A stretch of DNA of 64,000 nucleotides, taken from assembly GCF_964020115.1 (NCBI RefSeq), contig NZ_OZ026542.1, positions 744,001 through 808,000 of the forward strand, read 5' to 3'. A program made the translations under genes and the position numbers. Below, one piece after another: positions 1 to 8,772 of this stretch (within the stretch, counting starts at the first letter, position 1; each line of letters opens with the position of its first letter). This stretch comes from Candidatus Regiella endosymbiont of Tuberolachnus salignus. Its GTDB lineage: Bacteria; Pseudomonadota; Gammaproteobacteria; Enterobacterales; Enterobacteriaceae. The notes beneath the pieces are model-generated. The model was given only the letters and a program-made list of their open reading frames with translations, was not told the DNA's origin and searched no databases.

Positions 1-17
1 CCAGGGTAATTCATCCT

Positions 18-1928
18 ATGAACACCAACGATCAGATTCTTTTTTGGACTGACCAAGGCGACAGGTGTTTGCAAGCAGCAAAGGCACCCAATGGTACGCC
101 ACTGCAACTGACCCATATGGTGTTAGGCAATGCGGCAACACCCATACCTGCCACTAAACAAGCGACACAAGTTAGAAACGAAGTGTACCGTGCGCCTGTT
201 GATCGTATCGCACTGGATACAGCAAAGACAAGCGTCGTCTGTGAACTCATTGTGCCTGAGAATCAAAGAAATCAAACCATTCGTGAAATTGGTCTTCTGG
301 AACACGATACACTGATAGCCATCGGTTATGCTTCTTCTGGTTATACTCTCGTGGAGCAGGAAGGTGGCACATGGACCTACATTGTCCATATTCCACTTGA
401 GAATATCCCTGCTTCTGCTATTGAAACAGTGGATAACTTAATCAGTCTTGAGGTATCAGATACGCGTTATCTCGATGCAGCAGAAAATTTAAAAGATGTA
501 ACGAATAAAAATACTGCACGAGATAATCTTGGTTTAGGTTCTGCGGCGGTGAAAGATGCGGGCACAGGTAATACTGATTTAATTACCACGGGAGACGCAG
601 ATAGCCGTTATCTCAATGCGGCAGATAATTTGAGTGATTTACCTGACAAAATCATAGCGCGAACCAATCTTGGACTTGGAGATGCCGCGACTAAAAAAGT
701 GGGTGTGGATGATAACGATCTTGTTACAGCAGCCAATGCGTTGATTAGCAGATCAATTGTTCAAATTAGAGGTTCTGATATTAATGGAGATTTGAATAAA
801 CTCTTCACTCCTGGTATTTATGCTGTTGGGTTCATTAGTGAAATAGCTACTTTAAAAAATAATTTCCCTGAAGGGATCAGTAAAGCGGGTTTTTTACTAG
901 TGCTAAGGGGTGATTCTAGTAACTACTGCCAAATATATATAGAGGGTAATAATTCTAAAGGCATTTTCTGGCGTAATAAATGGAGTAATGAGAGTAATTG
1001 GACATCGTGGCACGAACTTATCACAGATGAAAATGCAGACAACCGCTATCTGAAAAACTCAGAAAATCTAGCCAATAACACAACTGCACGAACAAAACTT
1101 GGCCTGGGTACTGCAGCACTGAAAGATGCAGGTACGGGTAATACTGATTTAATTACCACGGGAGACGCAGATAGCCGTTATCTCAATGCTGCAGATAATT
1201 TGAGTGATTTACCTGACAAAGTCATAGCGCGAACCAATCTTGGGCTTGGATCAGCAGCATTGAAAAGTGTAGGTACTAATGGTGATGATTTAATTACCAC
1301 AGGGGATGCAGATAGTCGCTACGTCCAACACGCTAATAATTTAATAGACGTATATCCAGTCGGCGCGCCTATTCCCTGGCCATCCGAGGTTATTCCATCC
1401 GGTTACGCTGAGATGAAGGGACAGAGCTTTAATAAGGTAATATACCCCAAACTGGCTATTGTGTATCCTAGCGGAATCATTCCAGATATGCGTGGGTGGA
1501 TGATAAAAGGGAACCCATCATCGGGGCGAACAGTATTATCCCAAGAGCAGGACGGTAATAAAACTCATAGTCATAGCATTACTATTGATTCTACATATCT
1601 GGGAACAAAATCGACTGATAACTTTGATTACGGGACGAAAAATACCAATCAAACTGGAGGACACTATCACCGTATTAACATGGGAGAGGAGGCTTCTACA
1701 GACCGATTCTTAACAGAATACGGTAGGTACTATCAAAGTAGTTGGGGCCAACATACTTCGAATTTTACCCGAGATGCTGGTGACCACACACATAGTGTTT
1801 CTATAGGTTCACATAGTCACAGTATTACACTGGGTTCTCACGCTCATAGCGCTACAGTGAGTAGTAGTGGCAATACAGAAACTACCGTTAAAAATATTGC
1901 TTTTATTTATATTGTGAGATTAGCGTGA
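18..1928 (+). CDS. Phage-type tail fibre protein with collar domain (eCIS receptor-binding fibre)
   Basis: This 636-residue protein probably forms a host-recognition fibre for the injection machine encoded downstream. The first ~150 residues resemble the N-terminal domain of P2-type tail fibres (DUF3751 type), which attaches to the baseplate. Residues ~150-440 carry repeats built around [15 protein letters not shown] and ARTNLGLG motifs, and two ~110-bp DNA blocks near 568-680 and 1138-1250 are almost identical. A phage tail-collar domain begins near residue 445 ([10 protein letters not shown], then [10 protein letters not shown]). The C-terminus is rich in HSH/HTH/HAH triplets, a pattern known in phage receptor-binding tips that bind metal. 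It lies upstream of the sheath gene, whereas fibres usually sit late in Afp/PVC loci, and the locus has a second fibre at 13264. It could be a prophage fibre captured by the locus. The family call is firm; its place in the particle is inferred. Confidence 0.82.
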   Translation: MNTNDQILFWTDQGDRCLQAAKAPNGTPLQLTHMVLGNAATPIPATKQATQVRNEVYRAPVDRIALDTAKTSVVCELIVPENQRNQTIREIGLLEHDTLIAIGYASSGYTLVEQEGGTWTYIVHIPLENIPASAIETVDNLISLEVSDTRYLDAAENLKDVTNKNTARDNLGLGSAAVKDAGTGNTDLITTGDADSRYLNAADNLSDLPDKIIARTNLGLGDAATKKVGVDDNDLVTAANALISRSIVQIRGSDINGDLNKLFTPGIYAVGFISEIATLKNNFPEGISKAGFLLVLRGDSSNYCQIYIEGNNSKGIFWRNKWSNESNWTSWHELITDENADNRYLKNSENLANNTTARTKLGLGTAALKDAGTGNTDLITTGDADSRYLNAADNLSDLPDKVIARTNLGLGSAALKSVGTNGDDLITTGDADSRYVQHANNLIDVYPVGAPIPWPSEVIPSGYAEMKGQSFNKVIYPKLAIVYPSGIIPDMRGWMIKGNPSSGRTVLSQEQDGNKTHSHSITIDSTYLGTKSTDNFDYGTKNTNQTGGHYHRINMGEEASTDRFLTEYGRYYQSSWGQHTSNFTRDAGDHTHSVSIGSHSHSITLGSHAHSATVSSSGNTETTVKNIAFIYIVRLA

Positions 1929-2082
1929 TTGAGTCATTTTCTTTTACCCAACTGAGTTGTTTAAACTTATTAAGGCACGACAACTCAATGTATCAGTAAT
2001 TTATTCGGCCACCATTAACGGTGCTTTTCTCATAACCGGCCCGACTACCGATAAATTCTGTATTAAAAAACATCAATGCACT

Positions 2083-2120
2083 AAAACCGGTTTTCTCGCC
2101 GTCATCTTTTTGACGGTGAG
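2083..2120 (+). promoter_or_regulatory. Palindrome plus hairpin in the leader of the sheath gene
   Basis: The 265-bp gap between the fibre and the sheath gene holds a perfect 12-bp palindrome (AAAACCGGTTTT, 2083-2094). A 10-bp stem with one G-T pair follows directly (CTCGCCGTCA ... TGACGGTGAG, 2095-2120). No T-run follows, so it does not look like a rho-independent terminator. It could be an operator or a leader structure for the eCIS operon. A 73-codon open frame across the gap shows no recognisable family. Confidence 0.3.
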
Positions 2121-2193
2121 CGATTCGTCGTGCGTGATGGCACAAACACCGTTCATTATTTCTTTATTTTTTCACTAAATGAGAGCATTCACT

Positions 2194-3858
2194 ATGAGCT
2201 ATAAAACCCCCAATGTGTACGTCGAAGAACAAGCCATTTTACCCCCTTCGGTGGCTGAAGTATCCACCGCCATTCCCGCCTTTATTGGTTATACCGCGCG
2301 TGCCGGGGCAAACAACGAACTAAAAGAGAAAGCGGTGCGCATTAGCAGTCTGCTCGCGTATCAGCGCCATTTTGGTGAGGCACCTTTGACTCACTTTGAC
2401 GTTAACGTGAATAACCAGAATGTTGTTGAAGTAAACCCTAAAAAAACAGTCGATTATTTCATGTATGACTGCCTGCGCCTTTATTTTGCTAATGGTGGGG
2501 GGGATTGTTACATTGTCTCCGTCGGTAATCATCAAGAAGAGATCAGCAAAATCGCCATAGAAAAGGGCATCGACGCCTTAGAAAAAGAAGATGAGCCGAC
2601 ATTAATCGTCATGACTGAGAGTGCCAATCTTTCAACAGAGGACTACGGGGCATTATGTCAAAAAGTATTAATGCACTGTGCAACATTAAAAGATCGCTTT
2701 GCTATTTTTGATGCCGGTGAAAATGATATTGATCAAGTCAAAACATTCAGAGAGAAGATTGGGACGAATAATTTAAAATACGGTGCCGCGTATTTTCCTT
2801 ATCTCACGACGAATTTAGGCTATCACTATAGTGATGACTCCGTGGAAGTCACCGGAATCAGTGATCCCCGTACGCAAATAGGGCGTTATTCGTCTGGCGA
2901 CAATGGCTTATTAGTGACCTATACCGGTAATCAAAGTGATGCGCCCAAGATAAAAATAAGTAAACACACCGATGCAGAAGAAAAGTCAATTAGTGTCGTT
3001 CCCAACAACAGCTTTGTTTTGGAAATCACCATCCCCAAGACTGGCGCTTCGGCGAAAGATATTGTTGCTATTTGGAATGGTCTCAGTGATAAAAAACAAT
3101 TTAATATGGAGAACCAAGGCACCGGGGCAGATCTGATAGCGCAAGAAATTACCTCACCGCAGGCGCTCACTTATGCGAGTGATACGCCCAGTGCTACACG
3201 CGAGAAGTTAAGTAAACTAAAAAGTAATAAAACCGCGCTTTATAACCAAATTAGAGCCAAGATTGACAATGAACGATTAACGTTACCCCCCAGTGCGGCG
3301 ATAGCCGGCGTTTATGCCCGTATCGACAGAGAACGCGGTGTCTGGAAATCCCCCGCCAATGTGAGCTTAGTCGATGTGATCGGGCCGACGCTGAAGATTA
3401 CCGATCAACAACAAGAAGACTTAAATGTCGATGCGACAGCGGGTAAATCCATCAACGCGATCCGCAGCTTTACCGGCAAGGGCACAATAGTTTGGGGGGC
3501 GAGAACCCTGGCGGGGAATGATAATGAGTGGCGTTATATTTCTGTGCGGCGTTTATTCAATCTTATTGAGGAGTCGTTGCAAAAATCCACGGCGTTTGCC
3601 GTGTTTGAGCCCAATAATGCCATGACCTGGCTGAAAGTGAGAACCCTAGCGCAAAGTTATCTCGACGACCTCTGGCGTAAAGGGGCGTTAGCCGGGGCGA
3701 CACCCGAGGAAGCGTATTTTGTCAAAGCAGACCGCGGGCAAACGATGACCGAGCAAGACATTCTCGAAGGCAAATTGATTGTCGAAATCGGTGTGGCGGC
3801 GGTGCGTCCCGCTGAATTCATCGTGTTGCGCTTTGCGCATAAACTGCAGCAAGCCTAA
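2194..3858 (+). CDS. Contractile tail sheath protein (Afp2-4/Pvc2-4-like)
   Basis: This 554-residue protein is the contractile sheath around the inner tube of the particle. The N-terminus (MSYKTPNVYVEE) and the C-terminal segment (LIVEIGVAAVRPAEFIVL) match the strand-exchange ends of the phage tail-sheath family. The start at 2194 is chosen because GAGAG lies 8 nt upstream; an in-frame ATG at 2179 would add five residues. Afp and PVC loci carry three sheath paralogues, but this locus has only one visible sheath gene, which is typical of simpler eCIS types. The reading frame is intact. Confidence 0.93.
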   Translation: MSYKTPNVYVEEQAILPPSVAEVSTAIPAFIGYTARAGANNELKEKAVRISSLLAYQRHFGEAPLTHFDVNVNNQNVVEVNPKKTVDYFMYDCLRLYFANGGGDCYIVSVGNHQEEISKIAIEKGIDALEKEDEPTLIVMTESANLSTEDYGALCQKVLMHCATLKDRFAIFDAGENDIDQVKTFREKIGTNNLKYGAAYFPYLTTNLGYHYSDDSVEVTGISDPRTQIGRYSSGDNGLLVTYTGNQSDAPKIKISKHTDAEEKSISVVPNNSFVLEITIPKTGASAKDIVAIWNGLSDKKQFNMENQGTGADLIAQEITSPQALTYASDTPSATREKLSKLKSNKTALYNQIRAKIDNERLTLPPSAAIAGVYARIDRERGVWKSPANVSLVDVIGPTLKITDQQQEDLNVDATAGKSINAIRSFTGKGTIVWGARTLAGNDNEWRYISVRRLFNLIEESLQKSTAFAVFEPNNAMTWLKVRTLAQSYLDDLWRKGALAGATPEEAYFVKADRGQTMTEQDILEGKLIVEIGVAAVRPAEFIVLRFAHKLQQA

Positions 3859-3946
3859 CGCTTTTCTTCTGTTTTTTCTTAAAGCGGCGGTTTGATTCAC
3901 TGCCTCTTACCCTTTTTTTATTATTTTTAAGCTGGAGATGACCACC

Positions 3947-4396
3947 ATGGCCACCACTGTCGCTGATATCAAAGCGGATTACCCCTTTTCTGTTTATCGT
4001 TTTAACGTAAGTATTATGGGTCTAGAAGACAAAGTCGGTTTTTCTGAAGTATCCGGGTTAGAAGTCGGGCATCAACCCATTACGTATAAAGATGGGTTGG
4101 GTTTTAAGCATATGCCGGGCATGCCAGAGCCTATCAAACTGACCTTAAAAAGAGGCCTGGTAAAGGGCAATTCTATCCTTTACGATTGGATGATCAGTGT
4201 CCGTTTGAATCGTGTTGAGAAACGCGATATCACCATTAGCCTACTGGATGAAGAAACCCATCCACTTGTGACTTGGACAGTACAAAGTGCGTTTCCCACC
4301 AAATTAGTCGCCCCGTCATTTAATGCGACCAGTAACGAAGTGGCCATTGAGACGCTAGAGCTTATGGCTGATAGTCTGCGTGTTGAGCATGCATGA
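3947..4396 (+). CDS. Inner tube protein (Afp1/Afp5-like, gp19 family)
   Basis: This ~149-residue protein forms stacked hexamers of the inner tube that is driven into the target. The pattern YPFSVYRFNVSI ... FSEVSGLEVG and ... PIKLTLKRGLVKG is diagnostic for T4 gp19-like tube proteins of contractile injection systems. The start at 3947 has GGAG nine bases upstream, while the in-frame ATG at 3938 touches the GGAG and is unlikely. It follows the sheath gene by 88 bp and is followed by a second tube gene. Confidence 0.93.
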   Translation: MATTVADIKADYPFSVYRFNVSIMGLEDKVGFSEVSGLEVGHQPITYKDGLGFKHMPGMPEPIKLTLKRGLVKGNSILYDWMISVRLNRVEKRDITISLLDEETHPLVTWTVQSAFPTKLVAPSFNATSNEVAIETLELMADSLRVEHA

Positions 4397-4418
4397 TAAG
4401 GCATAAGGCGTTAAAATA

Positions 4419-4895
4419 ATGCTGTTACCCAATCTTTCTGCCATGGAGATAAACACGCCGCCCGTGAGCTACCGCTTCGCGGTGGTGTTTTATCCCTCAG
4501 GTCGCACACCCAATTTAGTCGATATGCGCTTTCAAAAGGTATCGGGGTTATCACTTGAGGTAAAGACCCACAAGATACAGGAGGGGGGCAACAATGTGGG
4601 TCATGCCGTATTACCCAGCGGCGTACGGTCGCCGACGTTACGACTCGAACGGGGCATGGTATTGCTATCGCCACTGAATACGGAGTTTAACAGCACACTG
4701 AGCTTTTTTCAGTTTAACCCTTGTCATGTCATGGTCACGTTACTCAATGAAACTTGTCTGCCCACCGCAGCCTGGCTATTTTTCAACGCGTTTCCCGTGG
4801 GCTGGCAATGTTCGGATCTGGACGCCAATGCCAATGTCATCCTGATCGATACTTTTGAGCTGGCGTATCAACGTCTGCAACCGTTGCGAGTGTAA
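4419..4895 (+). CDS. Second inner tube / tube-initiator protein (Afp5-like, gp19 family)
   Basis: This 158-residue member of the gp19 tube family diverges from the tube protein just upstream. It keeps the landmarks YRFAVVFYP, VSGLSLEV and LRLERGMVL. In Afp and PVC the divergent tube protein usually forms the first ring that joins the tube to the spike hub, and the position directly before the hub genes fits that role. The stop codon shares one base with the start of the next gene, which indicates translational coupling. Confidence 0.88.
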   Translation: MLLPNLSAMEINTPPVSYRFAVVFYPSGRTPNLVDMRFQKVSGLSLEVKTHKIQEGGNNVGHAVLPSGVRSPTLRLERGMVLLSPLNTEFNSTLSFFQFNPCHVMVTLLNETCLPTAAWLFFNAFPVGWQCSDLDANANVILIDTFELAYQRLQPLRV

Positions 4896-5173
4896 TGATG
4901 CCGATTGAAATCCGCGAGCTGATGATTAAAGCCACCCTGAGTGATCCGCCACATTTTAGCGGGGAAGCATCCCGATGGGTCGAAGAGGTGAATACGGAGG
5001 ATCCGATCCTGCCTGAGCGGCAGGATCACGATCCCAGGGGGCGTCGGTTTATCGCCGCCCAGCTTGAACAGTTGCTGCCTGAACAAGTAGAGAAGCTGTT
5101 ACGTGATCGATTTTCTGAACAAGCATTAACCGACCAGATAGTGCACATCTTGGCACGAATGAAGGAAAGGTAA
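4895..5173 (+). CDS. DUF5908-like small eCIS protein (Afp6 position)
   Basis: This 92-residue protein begins PIEIRELMIKATL, the signature of the small DUF5908 proteins found between tube and LysM genes in eCIS loci. The rest is polar and helical, with a charged C-terminal half (QLLPEQVEKLLRDRF). The molecular role of the family is not established; it may assist tube-hub assembly. ATG overlaps the upstream stop by one base, and the next gene starts 3 bp after its stop, so it sits inside a tightly coupled operon. A start at 4898 is equally possible. Confidence 0.75.
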   Translation: MMPIEIRELMIKATLSDPPHFSGEASRWVEEVNTEDPILPERQDHDPRGRRFIAAQLEQLLPEQVEKLLRDRFSEQALTDQIVHILARMKER

Positions 5174-5176
5174 AAT

Positions 5177-5872
5177 ATGAACCCACTGCAAGCATTGAAG
5201 TCTGCGATTAAATTAGAAAAGCTCACGCTCTACGCCTATGACTACGTTGAACGCAGCCAGAAGCAAAAAACAGCAGAATCCTTTGAAGCACGCTTTAATC
5301 CGGCGTCGTATTCCCTTTTTTTTAAAAATACCTTTTCGCGCTTTGAACAAACTCAGTACCTCGGCGACACGTCACAATATTTGGCGGTGACCTTACTGCT
5401 CGATGGCACAGGGGCTGTAGCAGAGATGGGGCTTCATCCCGCGCCGCGCCAAGACGTGCAAAAGGAAGTGAAACGCTTTCTTAAGCTGACCTATGATATT
5501 TATGGTAAAACGCACGAAGCGAGATACCTCACGCTGGAATGGGGTCGCCTGAGTTTCGATTGCCGCTTGTACTCGGTTGACGTCAATTTTACCTTGTTCG
5601 ATCGCGATGGATCCCCGTTACGTGCAGAGTTGGCTGCGGTCTTTATTCAAGATGTCGACAGTAAAAAACGGTTGTTATTGGAGGATAAACAGTCCCCTGA
5701 TCTCAGTCACATCAAGTGGGTGACCAGCAGTGACAACCTGCCGTTGATTGCCTACCACGCTTATAATGACATTGACTATTATCTTCATTTAGCACAATGC
5801 AATCGCTTGGATAATTTTAGGCGGCTGCGCGTGGGTAGCACGTTAAACCTGCCTCCGGTCAGTGGACAGTGA
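5177..5872 (+). CDS. LysM-containing hub adaptor (Afp7/Pvc7-like, gp53-like)
   Basis: This 231-residue baseplate protein links the tube to the central spike and wedges. The N-terminal part contains FEARFNPASYSLFFKNTFSR, typical of the CIS tube/hub protein family. Residues ~188-226 form a LysM-like repeat (LPLIAYHAYND ... RLRVGSTLNLPP). In phage-like baseplates this domain serves assembly rather than cell-wall binding. A clear ribosome-binding site (AAGGAAAGG) precedes the ATG. It overlaps nothing and abuts the spike gene. Confidence 0.88.
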   Translation: MNPLQALKSAIKLEKLTLYAYDYVERSQKQKTAESFEARFNPASYSLFFKNTFSRFEQTQYLGDTSQYLAVTLLLDGTGAVAEMGLHPAPRQDVQKEVKRFLKLTYDIYGKTHEARYLTLEWGRLSFDCRLYSVDVNFTLFDRDGSPLRAELAAVFIQDVDSKKRLLLEDKQSPDLSHIKWVTSSDNLPLIAYHAYNDIDYYLHLAQCNRLDNFRRLRVGSTLNLPPVSGQ

Positions 5873-7543
5873 ATGATGAAAGGTGTCTATACCATTACGC
5901 TCTCCTGTCAGGGGAAAAAACTCACCTCACTGCAACGTCACATTGTGGCGTTAGAGGTGATACTGACGGTGAATAAAATACCGACGGCTCAGCTGGTGAT
6001 AGCAGAACGCGGCCCGCCTGCAGAGCAACCGTTTCATTTGAGCCGGGGGGATTTTTTTAAACCGGGTCATCGCGTGGATATCCACTTACGTTATGAAGAT
6101 GAACCCAAAAATGAAAAATTAATTTTTTCCGGTATCGTGGTTAAGCATAAAATTGCGTGGCATGATGATCACGGATCACGATTATCACTTGATCTCAAAA
6201 GCCAAGCGATTCGGCTGACAACGCGACGTAAAAGCGTCTTGTTTGAAAAGACCACGGATAAAGACATTATCACGCGCCTGATTAAACAAGGGGGACTCAC
6301 CTTGAAAGGCGCTATAGGGAAAGCAGAGGTAAAACATCCCCAAATGGTGCAGTATCACTGTAGCGATTGGGATTTTATCTTGGCGCGCGCGACCGCGAAT
6401 GGATTGTGGGTGTTATTTCATTACCTGGAAGGGAAAGAGCACATCCAGATTGTGGCACCCGATTTCAAACAGTCGCCTAAACAAGTGTTTAACGTGAATA
6501 ACGTCGATCCACAGATCGTCATCCACAACGTGGAGCTTGAGGTGGATATTCGTCAGCAATTGAACAAGGTACGTGCTGCCCACTGGGATACGAAAAAATT
6601 AGCCTTGACTTGGGTCGACGCTCAGCAAACCAGTGTTAAAAAAGGCACCGTCGATGCTGTGCAAGCCGCTCAGACCATCGGCGCGGATCCCTATCCGCTG
6701 GTGCATCTGGGCGGGGTGGCTCCTGAAGAGCTCCAGGCCTGCAGTAAGGCGATGCTGGATCAAGCGCGACTCACGCTATTACGGGGCCGCTTTCAGATAA
6801 AAGGCAGAAAAAACATTACACTTGGTGAATGCATTGCCATTAAAGGTGTGGGAAGCTACTTTGAAGGCCATGCCATTGTCACCGGCATTCGTCATCAGCT
6901 CAATCGAGAAGGTTGGCAGACCCATGTGCAAGTGGGCCTCACCGAGGGAATGAGCCGTTCCTTCGAAATGTGTGATCCCGCTGCGGCAGGATTATTACCT
7001 GCCATCCAAGGTCTCCATGTCGGGATCGTGGTCGGGCACGCGAAAGAACAAAACCCGCAGTTTTGCCTCAAAGTCCATTTACCCCTATTGGAAGATAAAA
7101 ATAAAGTGCTGTGGGCCCGGTTGGCATCGCCTTATGCGAGCGATAAAAAAGGCCTGGTGTTTCGACCTGAAGTGGGGGATGAAGTGGTGTTAGGGTTTTT
7201 TAATAATGACCCCCGCTATCCGGTTATTCTCGGTGCCATGCACAGTGAAAAAAATCCGCCACCGCTGGCTATGGAGAAAGACAATCATCAAAAAGGCATT
7301 GTGACGCAAGAGAACATGCAATTTTTAATGGATGATAAAGAGAAAACGCTGAAGTGGATGACCGCTAAAAATAATAGCGTGACGTTGGTCAGTGGCAAAA
7401 AATCCGGTATTTACTTGAAAGATCAACATAACAATCAGGTGAATTTAACGGAGCAAGGCATTGACATCAAACTTGATAAAAATTTGACGGCTGATACGGG
7501 TCAGAATGTGGTGATTAAAGGTAAAAAAATTGACTTTAAATAA
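5873..7543 (+). CDS. VgrG-like spike protein (Afp8/Pvc8-like)
   Basis: This 556-residue central spike fuses gp27-like and gp5-like parts, forms a trimer below the tube and carries the PAAR tip. The gp27-like part covers about the first 350 residues. The gp5-type OB-fold follows at ~380-470 (HVGIVVGHAKE, then PEVGDEVVLGFFNNDPRYP and VILGAMHS), which is diagnostic for Vgr/gpV proteins. The C-terminus (QGIDIKLDKNLTADTGQNVV) is the start of a beta-helical needle. ATG lies right after the upstream stop. There is no extended effector domain. Confidence 0.93.
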   Translation: MMKGVYTITLSCQGKKLTSLQRHIVALEVILTVNKIPTAQLVIAERGPPAEQPFHLSRGDFFKPGHRVDIHLRYEDEPKNEKLIFSGIVVKHKIAWHDDHGSRLSLDLKSQAIRLTTRRKSVLFEKTTDKDIITRLIKQGGLTLKGAIGKAEVKHPQMVQYHCSDWDFILARATANGLWVLFHYLEGKEHIQIVAPDFKQSPKQVFNVNNVDPQIVIHNVELEVDIRQQLNKVRAAHWDTKKLALTWVDAQQTSVKKGTVDAVQAAQTIGADPYPLVHLGGVAPEELQACSKAMLDQARLTLLRGRFQIKGRKNITLGECIAIKGVGSYFEGHAIVTGIRHQLNREGWQTHVQVGLTEGMSRSFEMCDPAAAGLLPAIQGLHVGIVVGHAKEQNPQFCLKVHLPLLEDKNKVLWARLASPYASDKKGLVFRPEVGDEVVLGFFNNDPRYPVILGAMHSEKNPPPLAMEKDNHQKGIVTQENMQFLMDDKEKTLKWMTAKNNSVTLVSGKKSGIYLKDQHNNQVNLTEQGIDIKLDKNLTADTGQNVVIKGKKIDFK

Positions 7544-7555
7544 AAGGGGCTGATA

Positions 7556-7966
7556 ATGGTAAATGACCAGGCATTTTTAGGCCAAGGTTGGAGCTTTCCG
7601 CCCACCTTTTCACAGCAGGGGGCGGTACTGGAAGTGGTGTCGGGTGAAGAGGATATTCGGCAAAGCTTACGCATCCTGCTCTCGACTAATCTGCAAGAAC
7701 GTGTGATGCAACCGACGTATGGCTGTGAACTGGGTCAGTTTGTATTCGAGGAAGTCACCCAGGGCTTGATCCATCGTCTGCAAAACATTATCAGTGACGC
7801 CGTGTTATACCATGAGCCCCGTATCCGACTCGATGAGGTCATCATCACGCCGCATGCGCAGACGTTACTACTGATCACCCTGAATTACACGCTACGCACC
7901 ACCAATTCACGGAGCAATCTGGTGTATCCCTTTTATTTAACCGAAGCGACGCATTTGTCATTTTAA
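7556..7966 (+). CDS. Baseplate wedge protein, gp25-like (Afp9/Pvc9-like)
   Basis: This 136-residue protein of the T4 gp25/lysozyme-like baseplate family nucleates the sheath at the baseplate. Landmarks are GWSFPPTFS near the start, EDIRQSLRILLSTNLQERVMQP in the middle (the conserved E-[IL]-R wedge region) and a C-terminal strand region (LNYTLRTTNSRSNLVYPFY). The ribosome-binding site AGGGGCTGAT precedes the ATG. Gene order after the spike gene matches Afp and PVC. Confidence 0.92.
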   Translation: MVNDQAFLGQGWSFPPTFSQQGAVLEVVSGEEDIRQSLRILLSTNLQERVMQPTYGCELGQFVFEEVTQGLIHRLQNIISDAVLYHEPRIRLDEVIITPHAQTLLLITLNYTLRTTNSRSNLVYPFYLTEATHLSF

Positions 7967-8028
7967 GATAATGCGTTCTATTTTTACTTTTTTGTAGATA
8001 TTCGCATCTACATTTAAGGAGGATAAAT

Positions 8029-8200
8029 ATGAGTCAATTTGTAATAGAGACATCGGTGGAAATGTTGCCGAATGAATGGGGTGTGGTTATCCGTCGAAAA
8101 GGCGTCCCCACACTCACAATTAGCGCAAAGGTTTGCCGCATTTGATACAGAGAAACACGGGGTGAAGCGATGGCAACCGGCTGTATGGGTGCTGAAATAA
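8029..8200 (+). pseudogene. Small frameshifted gene between gp25-like and PAAR-like genes
   Basis: A very strong ribosome-binding site (AAGGAGG) lies 6 bases before an ATG at 8029. The first frame gives a 38-residue peptide ending at 8145. A one-base shift near the CCCC run at ~8106-8109 opens a second frame (HSQLAQRFAAFDTEKHG ... VWVLK) that stops at 8200. Together they would give a ~56-residue protein. No family is recognised. Either this is a recent frameshift or the 38-residue product is real and the rest is coincidence; the sensible composition of the second frame favours a frameshift. Confidence 0.5.
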
Positions 8201-8229
8201 TTTGATGTGTCGGCTCTGGGAGGTTAACT

Positions 8230-8664
8230 ATGTTAAATATCATCCTCGTTGATGGCGATAGCGTCTTGTTTATGCCGCTATTTGGCCAGGCGATGGTCGT
8301 AGTACGTCCTGGCAAACTGACAGCGAGCGGTAAATCCACTAGGAAAGGTAAAAAAATCGCCCTAGTAGGGGATGAAAAGCAGGTCTCTGTGGCAGGATGC
8401 GTCTATGTCACGCCGGTGTATAGTATTCCCGGTACCGGCACACTAAAAATTGCGGCATTGGCCGGTGATCAAAAAACACAGAAAGTCATGTGTTGCGGTA
8501 AGGCGATACTGCGTAAAGGTCAACGATTTACGGCGAAATTTGAGGTGCAAAACCCTGCCAAGCAACCGCCACCCGGTCCAGGCGCCCCCATCCCCGATCC
8601 TACCCCGAGCTACAATGGTAGCGGGATATTTCTGAACAGCCATGTTCATGCCAGCGCAAAATAA
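8230..8664 (+). CDS. PAAR-like spike tip protein (Afp10/Pvc10-like)
   Basis: This 144-residue protein probably forms the pointed tip that caps the VgrG-like spike and pierces the target membrane. Evidence is its position between the gp25-like and gp6-like baseplate genes and its beta-rich, glycine-rich sequence with cysteines and lysines (DEKQVSVAGCVYVTPVYS, then PGTGTLKIAALAGDQ). A proline-rich stretch (PAKQPPPGPGAPIPDPTPS) and a C-terminal SHVHASAK follow. A good ribosome-binding site (GGGAGG) precedes the ATG. Assignment rests more on context than on canonical PAAR repeats. Confidence 0.75.
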   Translation: MLNIILVDGDSVLFMPLFGQAMVVVRPGKLTASGKSTRKGKKIALVGDEKQVSVAGCVYVTPVYSIPGTGTLKIAALAGDQKTQKVMCCGKAILRKGQRFTAKFEVQNPAKQPPPGPGAPIPDPTPSYNGSGIFLNSHVHASAK

Positions 8665-8772
8665 TAACCCTCTCTTCTGAATACGCTACGTGCCTTCATT
8701 GAGGGCATTGCTGGCAGGCCGATGCTGCAATGACACAAAAACCGTATTCTTGAAATTTTTGGAAAAAATGAC

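Noticed and set aside
1957-2178. 73-codon open frame between fibre and sheath genes
   Set aside because: No ribosome-binding site or family signal, and it overlaps the palindrome/hairpin leader.
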